Of a DNA stretch of 64,000 nucleotides, positions 8,240-16,808 are shown one piece after another. The DNA is taken from positions 1 through 64,000 of the forward strand of contig JAVBMU010000024.1 in the NCBI GenBank assembly GCA_031552185.1, given 5' to 3'. Position numbers and translations under genes: made by a program. The number at the start of each line of letters is the position of its first letter. Within the stretch, counting starts at the first letter, position 1. The notes beneath the pieces were generated by a model that was given only the letters and a program-made list of their open reading frames with translations, had not been told where the DNA came from and ran no database searches. This stretch comes from JAVBMU01 sp031552185. Lineage in GTDB: Bacteria > Actinomycetota > Actinomycetes > Actinomycetales > Cellulomonadaceae.

Positions 8240-11200
8240 CCGCCGGGCCGGGCCGAACGAGCGGCATCCGCCGACCGGGCGGGCTCCGCCGGAAAGCCGA
8301 CCTTCAGCTTGGGCCGGGAGTGGCCGCGGGTGTCCTTGAGGATGTCGTACTCCACATCCACGTGCGGCTCGATGGCGCTGTACTTGTCGTTCGGGGCACC
8401 GATCACCAGTTGGAAGCCCAGCCCGCGCCAGGCCCCAATGGCCCGGCCGGTGAAGTGCGCGTCCGCCTTGATCAAGGCCTCGTCGAGGAAGACCGGCGCG
8501 TACCGGGGCCGCGCGGCCCCGGCGTCGCCCAATTGATACCGCAGCGCGGCCCCCACGATGAACGCGACGAGTTCCTGCGACTCGCCACCGGATTTCTCTC
8601 CGATGTGGTCGTACAGCGCGACGTGTGCCATGGTCTCGGCCTGCACCTTCTCGGCGCTCACCCGCACGTGATTGCGCACGTCCACCAGGTCCGCGAAGTC
8701 GGGCGCGGTGCGGCGCAGCCGGCCGATCACGTCGACCATCCGGGCATAGGCCGCCTGCCGATCGGCGTCGGTCGAGGCCCGATCGATGTAGGCGCGCACC
8801 TGCCGCAGGTCCCGGCGGAATCGTTGCCGCACCGCGCTGTGGTTCTCCTGGGTGTCGATCCGCAGCCGGTGCCGGTCGTCGGCGAAGGGCAGGTCCGCGA
8901 GGATGGCATTGATCGGCTCGATCCGGTCCTTGATCTCCCGGATGGCGCGGACCAGCGTGCCGTCCAGGTTCGTCAGGTCGTTGCCGGAGAGGGTCAGCAG
9001 GCTGTCGCGCCATTCCAGTTTCAGCTCGTGCAGCCCGTGGGTCTCCAGGTCGCTCAGGATCGTTTCGAAATCCCCGTACGCACCGTCCGGGTCGGCCATC
9101 AGGTTGGGATTGGGCCAGCGATCGAGGAAGGTCTCGAAGGTCTGCCCCAGGGCGCCGCGCGCCGCCTCGATCGCGGCCGACGCCGCGGCCTGCTCGGCGC
9201 GGAGCCGCTCGGCCGCGCGGCGCAGCGCGCTGTCGAAGTCGGCCAGGGCGAGGGCGGGTTCGGTCAGCTCCGCGCCGGCCGGGGCCTCGAACAAATCCTC
9301 CAGGTACGCCCGCTGCACCGGATCGACGCCGGCGCCGACCCCATCCACACCATCGCCCGCGCCGACGACGTCGAGCAGCCCCTGGGCGATGTCGACCTCG
9401 TCCGTGGTCCTGGACCACTTGGCGGCCAGAGCGTCCCGGTCGCCCTTGGCCTTCCCGAGGGCCTCGCGCAGGACGTCGGCCTTCTGCTTGGCCTCATTGT
9501 GGCGGCGCTGCAGATCGCCGAGTTCGGGATTGCCGCCGGTGATCTTCTCGATGACGCTCAGCCAATGATCCCGGTCCCCCTCGGCGGCGACGACGTCGAC
9601 CTCATCCCAGGCGAGGTCGAGGACGGTGGCCAGGGCGGCGCGGCGCTCGTCGACGGCGTTGAGGTTCTTGACGGCCCGTTCGACCGCCGCATCGCACGTG
9701 GCCAACGCCGCGCGGGCCTCGTCGATCTGCTCGCCCAGGCGCGCGATCAGCCGGGAGTTCGTGAAGCCCAACACGTTGAGCCGCCCGTGCCCGCCGTGGG
9801 CGCCGCGGCTGCCGCGGGAGAGCTGACCGGTCCGGGTCAGCGCCTTGCGATGCTGCCCGAGTTGGCCGGGTGTCTCCACGCAGACGTAGTCGAATCGGCT
9901 CGTCAGGACGTCCTGCAGCCAGCCGGTGAACGGCGTCCGGCGGTAGTCGAGCCGGCCGGGCAGCGTCCGGTCGTCGAGGGCGGGGCCACGCAGGCCGGTG
10001 TGCACGCCCTCGTAGCGGATCCGCGTCCCGGTCCGCACCGCGTCGATCGCCGTGCGGAACGAGGACAGGTGGGCGGCGTCGATCAGCATCGTCGTGGCGA
10101 ACGAGCCGAGGGCGAGGTTGATCGCCTCCCGCCAGACTTCGTACTCGGTGCGGACCTCCACCAGTTCGCCGACGAACGGCAGGTCCTCCGGCGTGAGCCG
10201 CGCGGCCGCGGCCAGCGCGGCCCGCGCCTCGTGCAGCGGCTGCGGAATATTGTCCCGACGCCGTTGAGCGCCCGAGCGCTCGGCCTCGAGTCCGGTCAGC
10301 GTCCCCCGGGCGTCCCGCTGCTGCGCCATGGCCTCGGCGAACTCGGTGCGGGCCGCCTCGCGGGCCGCCTCGCCGACCGCCTCGGCCCGGGCGCGGGCCG
10401 TCAACTCCGCGAACTCCGCCGCCGTCGCGACCGGCCCGCCCAGGACGGTGAGGGCGTCGTCGAGCCGCTGCCGCTGCTTGCCGACGCTCAGCAGGCGCTC
10501 CTCGGCGCCCCGGCATTCGTGTCGCGCTCGCTCGAGTCGGTCGCCGCCCGAGGCGCTCAGGGTCTGCGCCAGCCCGTCGCGCTCCAATTCGGCGGACGCC
10601 AGGCGCGACTCCTGCTCCTGGACGACCGCGACGGCCTCGCCGTGGCGCTGCCGCACCTCCTGCTCCACCGCCCGCAGCAGGCTCAGCCGGCGTTCGGCCC
10701 GCCACCGGGCCGCGGGCGAGGACTCGTCGTCGAACGAGCCGATGTGTTCGATCGTGTCCCGCCGCTCGGTCGCCGCGCGCAGCGCCTTCCGGTGCTCGCG
10801 GATCGGGGTGAGCACGCGCACCTGCTGCGCCGCGACGCGCATCCGTTCATGGGTCGCGGCGAGTTGGTCGAAATGCGCGACGACGGCGTCGGCGGCGGCG
10901 AGCGTCTCCGGCTCCTCCAGGACCATCCGCTTGTAGAGGTCGTCGACCGTCGTGATCTGTTGCCCGGCCTGGATGCGGCCCAGCAGGCTCACGGCCTTAT
11001 GCCCGCCGCCGGCCGCCCCGATGCCCAGGGTGGAGTGCAGTCGCGCGGTGAAATCCCGGTCGGTGTCGAACGGGGTCAGGCCGGTGGCCGCGACCGCCGG
11101 CTTGCCGAACCGCGCGGCGGCCGCCGCGGCGAGGTCCATGAGGTCGAAGGCGTCGTCGCGGGTCGCCCGGACTGCGGTGACGTCCTCGAGGGTTCGGGCC

Positions 11201-11652
11201 GCCACCGGCACGTACCAGGCCCGCACGGCGGAGAACAGGGCCCCGGTCGGGTCGACCCAGGTCATCGCGATCCCGGTCCAAATGTCCCGGTCCTCGCCCC
11301 GCAGCACGCGCACTTTCGTGCCCTCGTCCGTGCGCGACTCGTCGAGTTTTCCGCGGGCGTAGGAAAGGATGTTGCGCTGGTCCTTGCCGCGCGGGCGCCC
11401 GACGACGCCGCCGTTGGACGCCCCGTTGAACGGTGTGGTGTGGGGCATGAGCAGCGCGATGTAGGCGTCCATCAGGGTGGACTTGCCCGAGCCCGAGCCG
11501 CCGCACAGCAGCGTCGCCGTCGGCGAGAACCGGACCCGGTGCGGGCCGCCGTCGTACCCGCCCCAGTTCACGAGCTGAAGATCCCGGGCGATCCATTGCT
11601 GCCCGCGCGAGGCAGCGGGAATGAGCCCGAACAGGGTGTCGATCATGCTCAT
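8236..11652 (-). CDS. jetC: Wadjet SMC-like ATPase JetC
   Basis: 1138-residue SMC/MukB-like ATPase, the motor of Wadjet, which extrudes DNA loops to recognise small circular plasmids. The Walker A is GGSGSGKST (51-59). Long Arg/Glu/Ala-rich coiled-coil stretches flank a hinge-like globular segment in the middle (around LPFVGELVEV to LTSRFDYVCVETPG). The ABC signature is SGGESQE (from 1021) and the Walker B is VFLDEAL with D1057/E1058. It overlaps both jetB and jetD by ATGA junctions. All ATPase motifs are intact. Confidence 0.94.
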   Translation of the reverse strand: MSMIDTLFGLIPAASRGQQWIARDLQLVNWGGYDGGPHRVRFSPTATLLCGGSGSGKSTLMDAYIALLMPHTTPFNGASNGGVVGRPRGKDQRNILSYARGKLDESRTDEGTKVRVLRGEDRDIWTGIAMTWVDPTGALFSAVRAWYVPVAARTLEDVTAVRATRDDAFDLMDLAAAAAARFGKPAVAATGLTPFDTDRDFTARLHSTLGIGAAGGGHKAVSLLGRIQAGQQITTVDDLYKRMVLEEPETLAAADAVVAHFDQLAATHERMRVAAQQVRVLTPIREHRKALRAATERRDTIEHIGSFDDESSPAARWRAERRLSLLRAVEQEVRQRHGEAVAVVQEQESRLASAELERDGLAQTLSASGGDRLERARHECRGAEERLLSVGKQRQRLDDALTVLGGPVATAAEFAELTARARAEAVGEAAREAARTEFAEAMAQQRDARGTLTGLEAERSGAQRRRDNIPQPLHEARAALAAAARLTPEDLPFVGELVEVRTEYEVWREAINLALGSFATTMLIDAAHLSSFRTAIDAVRTGTRIRYEGVHTGLRGPALDDRTLPGRLDYRRTPFTGWLQDVLTSRFDYVCVETPGQLGQHRKALTRTGQLSRGSRGAHGGHGRLNVLGFTNSRLIARLGEQIDEARAALATCDAAVERAVKNLNAVDERRAALATVLDLAWDEVDVVAAEGDRDHWLSVIEKITGGNPELGDLQRRHNEAKQKADVLREALGKAKGDRDALAAKWSRTTDEVDIAQGLLDVVGAGDGVDGVGAGVDPVQRAYLEDLFEAPAGAELTEPALALADFDSALRRAAERLRAEQAAASAAIEAARGALGQTFETFLDRWPNPNLMADPDGAYGDFETILSDLETHGLHELKLEWRDSLLTLSGNDLTNLDGTLVRAIREIKDRIEPINAILADLPFADDRHRLRIDTQENHSAVRQRFRRDLRQVRAYIDRASTDADRQAAYARMVDVIGRLRRTAPDFADLVDVRNHVRVSAEKVQAETMAHVALYDHIGEKSGGESQELVAFIVGAALRYQLGDAGAARPRYAPVFLDEALIKADAHFTGRAIGAWRGLGFQLVIGAPNDKYSAIEPHVDVEYDILKDTRGHSRPKLKVGFPAEPARSADAARSARPGG

Positions 11653-12323
11653 CGCGCCGGCTCCGCGCTGGTGCCCTCGGCCCGGTCCCCGGCCGCAGGC
11701 TCGGTTCGGGCCCGCAACCAGCGCTTCAACTCGGCCAGGCGCTCGGTGCTCAGCACGATCTCAACGAGCGGGGTGATCCGGAATCGCCCCACGGACTCCT
11801 CCTGAATGATTCCCTCCCGCTCGAGACGTTCGATCGCCCGGCGGATTTCCGCCTGCGGGCCGGCGATCCGGCCGTCCGCCGCATCGTAGTAGGTGAGAAC
11901 GGTCTGTTCGATCTCCTCGACGTCGACCCGGGCGGAGGCCTCCCCCGCGGTGCGCTCCCGCTGGAGCACCGTGCGCAGATGGACCAGGACGAGCGTCTCC
12001 GCCCGGCTGTACGGGTCGTCCTTGAGCAGGATGGGCACGTCGAGGTCGGCGGAACGCACCTGCCGCTTGTAGGCGATGCCCCGTTCGTGGTCCACCACCA
12101 GCCGGACGAACAGATCGTGCAGCCGCGACTCGATGGTCGGCTGGTGGGTCAGGAGGGTCTGCCACAGCCGCGGGCTTTGCTCCGCCTGCAGGAACCGGCG
12201 CTGCAGCAGCCGCACGAGCACCCGCCGCACCTCGGGGTCGAGGACGCCTCGGTCGCCGGCGAAGCATTCGGCCGGGTCCTCCTCCATCGACACGGGCTCG
12301 ATGAACCCCGCGGCGTCACTCAT
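11649..12323 (-). CDS. jetB: Wadjet MukE-like subunit JetB (DUF4194)
   Basis: 224-residue winged-helix accessory subunit equivalent to MukE/ScpB. Visible family features are the segment with RRAIERLEREGIIQ (second winged helix) followed by RITPLVEIVLSTERL, a typical JetB ending. It is expected to bridge the kleisin JetA and the JetC heads. It begins 8 bp inside the end of jetA and overlaps jetC by 4 bp, so the subunits are translationally coupled. Confidence 0.9.
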   Translation of the reverse strand: MSDAAGFIEPVSMEEDPAECFAGDRGVLDPEVRRVLVRLLQRRFLQAEQSPRLWQTLLTHQPTIESRLHDLFVRLVVDHERGIAYKRQVRSADLDVPILLKDDPYSRAETLVLVHLRTVLQRERTAGEASARVDVEEIEQTVLTYYDAADGRIAGPQAEIRRAIERLEREGIIQEESVGRFRITPLVEIVLSTERLAELKRWLRARTEPAAGDRAEGTSAEPAR

Positions 12324-13836
12324 CGTCGGTCTCCGTCCGTCCCGGGGCTGTGGTCGGGGCTGTGGTCGGGGCCGTGGTCACCGCGCCGAACGCGAACCGC
12401 CGCGTCGTCCCGTCGGCCCGGCGGGCGTCAACGGCGGATACCTGGCCCGTCTCGGTCAGGCCGTAACTATGCGCCACCTCGAGCAGACCGAGCAGGTCCA
12501 CCGGGCGGCGAAGGGCCGGGGGCGCGGCGTCGAACACGGCCGCGATGTCCACCGGGCCGCCGTCGGCCGCGACGGCGTGCAGGTGCTCCTCGAGGAGCGC
12601 GTACTGCGGGCCACCCCACGCCCGCAGGTCCTCCTCCGCAAACTCGGCCTCGTCGGTCCAGTCCGACAGGTCGGCCGGGAGCCGGGGCGGGTGGAGGTCG
12701 CCGAGCGACTGGCGCAGGCGCGCCACCTCGGCCACCGGCAGCCGGCGCAGCGGTTCGATCGGATCCGCCCGGCGCGAGCCCGGCAACCACGCCTGGAGCC
12801 CGGACATCACATCCCGCAGCAGATCGTCCACCTGGCGGTCACGGGCCGGATCGTGCGTGCGAACCTGGGTGGTGATGACGTGCGACGCCTGCCGCTGCGC
12901 CGCCAATACCTCGTCCACGCCCTGCTGGATCCGGCGGCCGACGGCGCCCAACTCGGTCTGTTGCACGGCGTCGAGCCGGCGCGCGAACTGGTGCCGGAGC
13001 ACCGTCCGCAGGTGCGTCGACAGGGCGTCGATCCGCCCCGCATCGCCGATCAGGTGCATCGCCCCGTCGAAGGCGCGGCCCTCCGGCGTCGACTCCAGCA
13101 CGTGCCGCCCGCGCTGCAGATACTCGCGCAGCACCTCGCCGCTCGGGCGCACGTCCTGGCGCAGGTCCGTGACCGTGTCGCGCTGCATCGCCTTGATCGA
13201 CTCCGCCACCCGGGCGAAGTCGGCCGGCAGTTCCCGGACCAGGTGCAGGACGTTCTCCGCCTCCTCCAGGAGCCGCTCGTCGGCGACGGCCTCGATCGCG
13301 CCGCCCCGTTCCAGGCGGGCGAGTTCCGCCTGGCGGTCGCTGATCTCATCCGCGAGCCGCGCGATCCGGACCGCGACGTCCGGATCAGTGTCCTGCGCCA
13401 GCCGTTCCACCGCTTCGAGCAGCGTCCGCACCCGCGATTCGGAGACCCGCGCCCGCTTGCTGCCCGCCCGACCCGCGATCTCCAGGGCGCCCACCGCGTG
13501 CGCGGACAGCCGATAGACCTCCGTGTCGCCCTCGATCTGCGGCAACAGCCAGCCGACCTTCGCCCAGTGCCGGCACAGGTCCCGGCCGGTCCCCGCCGGA
13601 ATCGGCGGGTCGCCGTCGTCGACCTCGCCGTAGCCCGCTGCCCGCAGTTCGGCCAGCATGTCGCCGACGTGGAGATGCGCGTCGGCCACGCTCACCGTGG
13701 GCCGATCCGCGGTGAAGACCACCGACAGCGCCGCCACCACAAACGGGGCGTACCGGCCGTGCAGCAGGCCGAGCATCGGGCTCCGGAAGGCGGCGACAGC
13801 GCCACGGAAAGCGCCCTCCGCACGTGTGTTCAGCAT
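12316..13836 (-). CDS. jetA: Wadjet kleisin-like subunit JetA (DUF3375)
   Basis: About 506 residues, the MukF/kleisin-like subunit. The N-terminus (LLHGRYAPFVVAALSVVF), a winged-helix region and a long helical middle (residues about 160-360) match DUF3375. The tail has repeated TTAPTTAP. Two starts are possible. The ATG at 13836 follows TACGCT by seven bases and is preferred as a leaderless start. A GTG at 13899 directly abuts the stop of the HAD gene and would add 21 Arg-rich residues. First gene of the jetABCD operon. Confidence 0.88.
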   Translation of the reverse strand: MLNTRAEGAFRGAVAAFRSPMLGLLHGRYAPFVVAALSVVFTADRPTVSVADAHLHVGDMLAELRAAGYGEVDDGDPPIPAGTGRDLCRHWAKVGWLLPQIEGDTEVYRLSAHAVGALEIAGRAGSKRARVSESRVRTLLEAVERLAQDTDPDVAVRIARLADEISDRQAELARLERGGAIEAVADERLLEEAENVLHLVRELPADFARVAESIKAMQRDTVTDLRQDVRPSGEVLREYLQRGRHVLESTPEGRAFDGAMHLIGDAGRIDALSTHLRTVLRHQFARRLDAVQQTELGAVGRRIQQGVDEVLAAQRQASHVITTQVRTHDPARDRQVDDLLRDVMSGLQAWLPGSRRADPIEPLRRLPVAEVARLRQSLGDLHPPRLPADLSDWTDEAEFAEEDLRAWGGPQYALLEEHLHAVAADGGPVDIAAVFDAAPPALRRPVDLLGLLEVAHSYGLTETGQVSAVDARRADGTTRRFAFGAVTTAPTTAPTTAPGRTETDDE

Positions 13837-13837
13837 C

Positions 13838-13851
13838 GATACCAGCGTATC
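13838..13851 (-). promoter_or_regulatory. Predicted jetA -10 inside a small palindrome
   Basis: The minus strand reads GATACGCTGGTATC, with 5-bp inverted arms GATAC/GTATC. It contains the -10-like TACGCT (13844-13849) seven bases before the jetA ATG. The palindrome could be an operator, or chance. Confidence 0.4.
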
Positions 13852-13899
13852 CAACGCCCGGACGGGCGATCGGGCCGCCCGCCCGCGCCGTCCGACCAC

Positions 13900-14535
13900 T
13901 CAACTCGGCGCGACCGCGACCCCGAGCCCGATCAGCGCCGCCCGCAGGCCGCGCACGCCGTCGAACAGGTGCGTCCGCAAGCCGCAGGCCTCGGCCGCGA
14001 GCAGATTCGCGGGCGAATCGTCGACGAACAGCGTCCGCCCCGGGGCCAGGCCGAAACGCCGGATGGTCACGTCGAAGATCAGCGGGTCGGGTTTGGCGAG
14101 CCCCACCCGGCCGGAGACGAGGACGTCGTCGAGCAATGTGGTGGCCGGCGCCGCGCCCGCCGCGTGGTGGAAGGTCTCGGCCGACCAGTTGGTCAGCCCG
14201 TACAGCCGCAGCCCGAGGCCACGCAGCTCGCCCACCAGTTCCGCCGAACCCGGGATCGGACCGACGAGCGAGGCGGCAAAGTTCGCCACATACAGGTCGA
14301 GGTTCGGCCCGTGCTCCGGGTGCGTCGCGACGACGGCGCGGCGGGCGTCGGCCCAACTGCGCCCGCCGTCCTGCAGGTGGTTGAGCGCGGGAAAGTCGAT
14401 CTCGGCGAAGAACCGCTCCACCTCCGCCCGGGACAGGTGCCCCTCGTAGGCGAGGTAAGGATCCCAATGCACCAGGACGCCGCCGAAGTCCAACAGGACG
14501 GCGTCGATCAGGCGGGGCGTCGGCCGTGGCGTCAC
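13900..14535 (-). CDS. HAD-superfamily hydrolase (subfamily IA-like)
   Basis: 211-residue haloacid-dehalogenase-fold phosphatase. Motif I is LLDFGGVLV, with the nucleophile Asp and Gly in place of the second Asp, as in several dehalogenase/epoxide-hydrolase-like members. Motif II is GLTNWS, motif III is a lysine in AKPDP, and motif IV is FVDDSPAN. The substrate cannot be deduced. The GTG start overlaps the priA stop in a GTGA junction, so it is coupled to priA. Its stop lies next to a possible jetA GTG, so it is the immediate upstream neighbour of the Wadjet operon. Confidence 0.88.
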   Translation of the reverse strand: MTPRPTPRLIDAVLLDFGGVLVHWDPYLAYEGHLSRAEVERFFAEIDFPALNHLQDGGRSWADARRAVVATHPEHGPNLDLYVANFAASLVGPIPGSAELVGELRGLGLRLYGLTNWSAETFHHAAGAAPATTLLDDVLVSGRVGLAKPDPLIFDVTIRRFGLAPGRTLFVDDSPANLLAAEACGLRTHLFDGVRGLRAALIGLGVAVAPS

Positions 14536-16805
14536 ACCAGCTCCCTGGGGTCGAGTTGGGCGCGGACGGTCCCACCTTCCCGCCGGGCGGAGCGGACCGC
14601 CATCGACGCCGCGACCTGCGCGGCCAACGCCGCGCCCGCGGCGGCCGGGACGCGAATCGCGACCCGCACCTTCGGGTCCAGGGTGGGTTCGGCGGTGTGG
14701 ACCTCGGTGGGTCCCAGGACGGCCTGCGGCGTGGCGAGTTCGATCCGGCCGACGACGGCGGCGACGGCCGCGCGGTCCCCCGTCACCGCCGCCACCCGAA
14801 CGGCCGGCGGCAGGCCGAGTTCGAGCCGGTCGGCGAATTCCCGGGCGGCCAGCCCGCCGGGATCCCACCGCACCAGGGCGCCGGTCGGCGCCGGGGCAGC
14901 GTCCCCGACCAACAGCACTTGGCCGCCGGCTGCCGCCGGCCGGACCAGGCTCGCCGCAGCGAGCCACCGGTGCAGTGCCCGGGTCGCCACGTCGAGCCCG
15001 ACGGGCGTCGTGCTCGCCGCGGCGTCGAGCAGCAACGCGGCCGCGTAGCCCCCGGGTGCGGCGGGTTCGGCGCCCGGCGTCGCCACCACCAGCGCGGGGC
15101 CGGCCGGTACCTCCGACAGCACGCCGCCGGGCGCGCTCGCGGCCGAGACCCGCACCGGCACGCCCGGGAAGGCACGGCCGAGTTCCTCGGCCGTGCGGGC
15201 CGAGCCGACCCGGATCGAGCGCAGGGCCGTCCCGCCGCAGGCCGGGCAGCTCCAGCCGCCGGGCAGCGCGCCGCACCAGGTGCACTGCGGCCCGGCGCCG
15301 GCCGCGGGTACCGCGAGCGGGCCGTGGCAAACGGAGCACCGCGCCGGCTCCCGACAGCGGGCACAGGCCACCACGGGCAGGTAGCCGGCCCGCGGCACCT
15401 GCACCAGGACGGGCCCGGCGGCGAGGGCCGCCTTGGCCGCGCGCCAGGCCGCCGACGGGATCCGCGCGGCGGCGCCGGGACCCTCGTTGGCGAGTTCGGC
15501 TGAGGTCAGCGCCCGCACCCGCGGGCCGCGGGCGCGCAGAACGGCCCGGGGCGCGGCCAGTTCGCGCGCCCACCCGGATTCGAGCCGGGCCTGGGCCTCG
15601 ACCGTGCGGCCGAGCGAACCGATCAGCATGGCGCACGTCTCCAGGCCGGCCCGAATCGCGAGCACATCCAGCGCCTGGGGGTAGGGCGCGCGCGGCTCGG
15701 TGAGCGTCTCCTCGCCGTCGTCCCACGTCACGATCAGGCCGAGGTCCCGGACGGGGGCGAAGGCGGCAGCCCGGGTGCCGACGACGACGCGGGCGGAACC
15801 GCGCAGGGCGGCCAGGAAGGCCCGGTAGCGGGCCGCGGGACCCTGATCCGCGGTCAGCCTGACCACCGGCGCCGCTGTGTTCGAGCGGTCCGGCTCGGGC
15901 AGGCCGGCCGCGGCCAGGGCCGCGCAGACCCGCGCCACGTCGCGGGCATCCGGCACGACGACGAGCGCACCCCGGCCGCTGCGCACCGCCACCGCGGCGG
16001 TTCCCGCGATCGCCGCTGCCCAATGCGGGCCGGCCGCGCCGGCCGCGCCCGGCAGGGCGGTCCACACCGCCCGCGGGGCGTGCCCGGCAGCGAGATGGGA
16101 AAGGAAGGCCGCCCCGCCCCGGTAGTCCGCCCACGCCGCGCCCGGCGTCGGCCCGGACCGGTCGCCGAACCCGGGAACGGATGCCGAATCGGGGCCGATC
16201 CGGGGCTCGGTCCCGGGCTCGGTCCCGGGCTCGACGGCCGGCGCCGCGGTCCCGGCCGCCTCGACCCGGGCATGCCGCGGCGGGATTGCCAGCCGGAGCA
16301 CGTCCGCGAGGGTGCCCGCGTACCGGTCCGCCACGGCCCGGGCCAGCCGCGCCACCTCGGGGGTCAGCACCGGTTCCGCCGAGACGACCCGCCGCAGCGG
16401 CAGCAACCGACCCGGGTGCTCGCTCGCCGCCACCCGGGCCAGCAGGTAGCCGCCGACATCCTGCCCGCCGAACCGGGCCCGGATCCGCACGCCGGGCTGC
16501 GCATCGGCGTCCATCGCGGCCGGAACGAGGTAATCGAAGACGCGGTCCAGGTGGGCAGGCTGCAGTTCGAGCGCGACCCGGGCGATCGGGCGCTCGCCGG
16601 CGAGGGCCGGCTCGGCGCGGGACCGGGCGCCGGCCGCCCGGGCCTTCGCGGGCGGCGTCAATCCCGGCAACGCGCCCTGCGCCCCGATTTCGGTCGACGG
16701 CGGCCGCGCGGTGGTCGTTGCCGACGGCCCGGGCAACGTGCCCCGGCCGGCCTCGGTCGACGGCGCCGAGCCGGGCCGGGCGCCCGGGCCCGAACCGTCG
16801 CCCAT
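14532..16805 (-). CDS. priA: Primosomal protein PriA, helicase-inactive actinobacterial form
   Basis: 757 residues. PriA restarts stalled replication forks. The N-terminal DNA-binding domain (from about residue 75) and the zinc-binding cysteine cluster (CARC, CSVC, CTWC, CPAC) are present. The helicase motifs are degenerate: the Walker A region reads ALPGAAGAAGPHW with no GKT, and the DExH position reads TWDDGEE. This is known for actinobacterial PriA, so loss of helicase activity is expected rather than decay. An Ala/Pro-rich N-terminal extension of about 70 residues is unusual. It starts three bases after the metK stop. Confidence 0.93.
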   Translation of the reverse strand: MGDGSGPGARPGSAPSTEAGRGTLPGPSATTTARPPSTEIGAQGALPGLTPPAKARAAGARSRAEPALAGERPIARVALELQPAHLDRVFDYLVPAAMDADAQPGVRIRARFGGQDVGGYLLARVAASEHPGRLLPLRRVVSAEPVLTPEVARLARAVADRYAGTLADVLRLAIPPRHARVEAAGTAAPAVEPGTEPGTEPRIGPDSASVPGFGDRSGPTPGAAWADYRGGAAFLSHLAAGHAPRAVWTALPGAAGAAGPHWAAAIAGTAAVAVRSGRGALVVVPDARDVARVCAALAAAGLPEPDRSNTAAPVVRLTADQGPAARYRAFLAALRGSARVVVGTRAAAFAPVRDLGLIVTWDDGEETLTEPRAPYPQALDVLAIRAGLETCAMLIGSLGRTVEAQARLESGWARELAAPRAVLRARGPRVRALTSAELANEGPGAAARIPSAAWRAAKAALAAGPVLVQVPRAGYLPVVACARCREPARCSVCHGPLAVPAAGAGPQCTWCGALPGGWSCPACGGTALRSIRVGSARTAEELGRAFPGVPVRVSAASAPGGVLSEVPAGPALVVATPGAEPAAPGGYAAALLLDAAASTTPVGLDVATRALHRWLAAASLVRPAAAGGQVLLVGDAAPAPTGALVRWDPGGLAAREFADRLELGLPPAVRVAAVTGDRAAVAAVVGRIELATPQAVLGPTEVHTAEPTLDPKVRVAIRVPAAAGAALAAQVAASMAVRSARREGGTVRAQLDPRELV

Positions 16806-16808
16806 GGC

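Noticed and set aside
5714..11805. Very long plus-strand open frames (940 and 1161 codons) opposite rsmB/fmt/jetD and jetC
   Set aside because: They are antisense shadows of clearly recognisable minus-strand genes. Their composition is Arg/Gly/Pro-rich with no family motifs.
7013..13836. Wadjet region as a recent mobile element
   Set aside because: No integrase, transposase, terminal repeats or tRNA site was found at either edge, and composition looks native.
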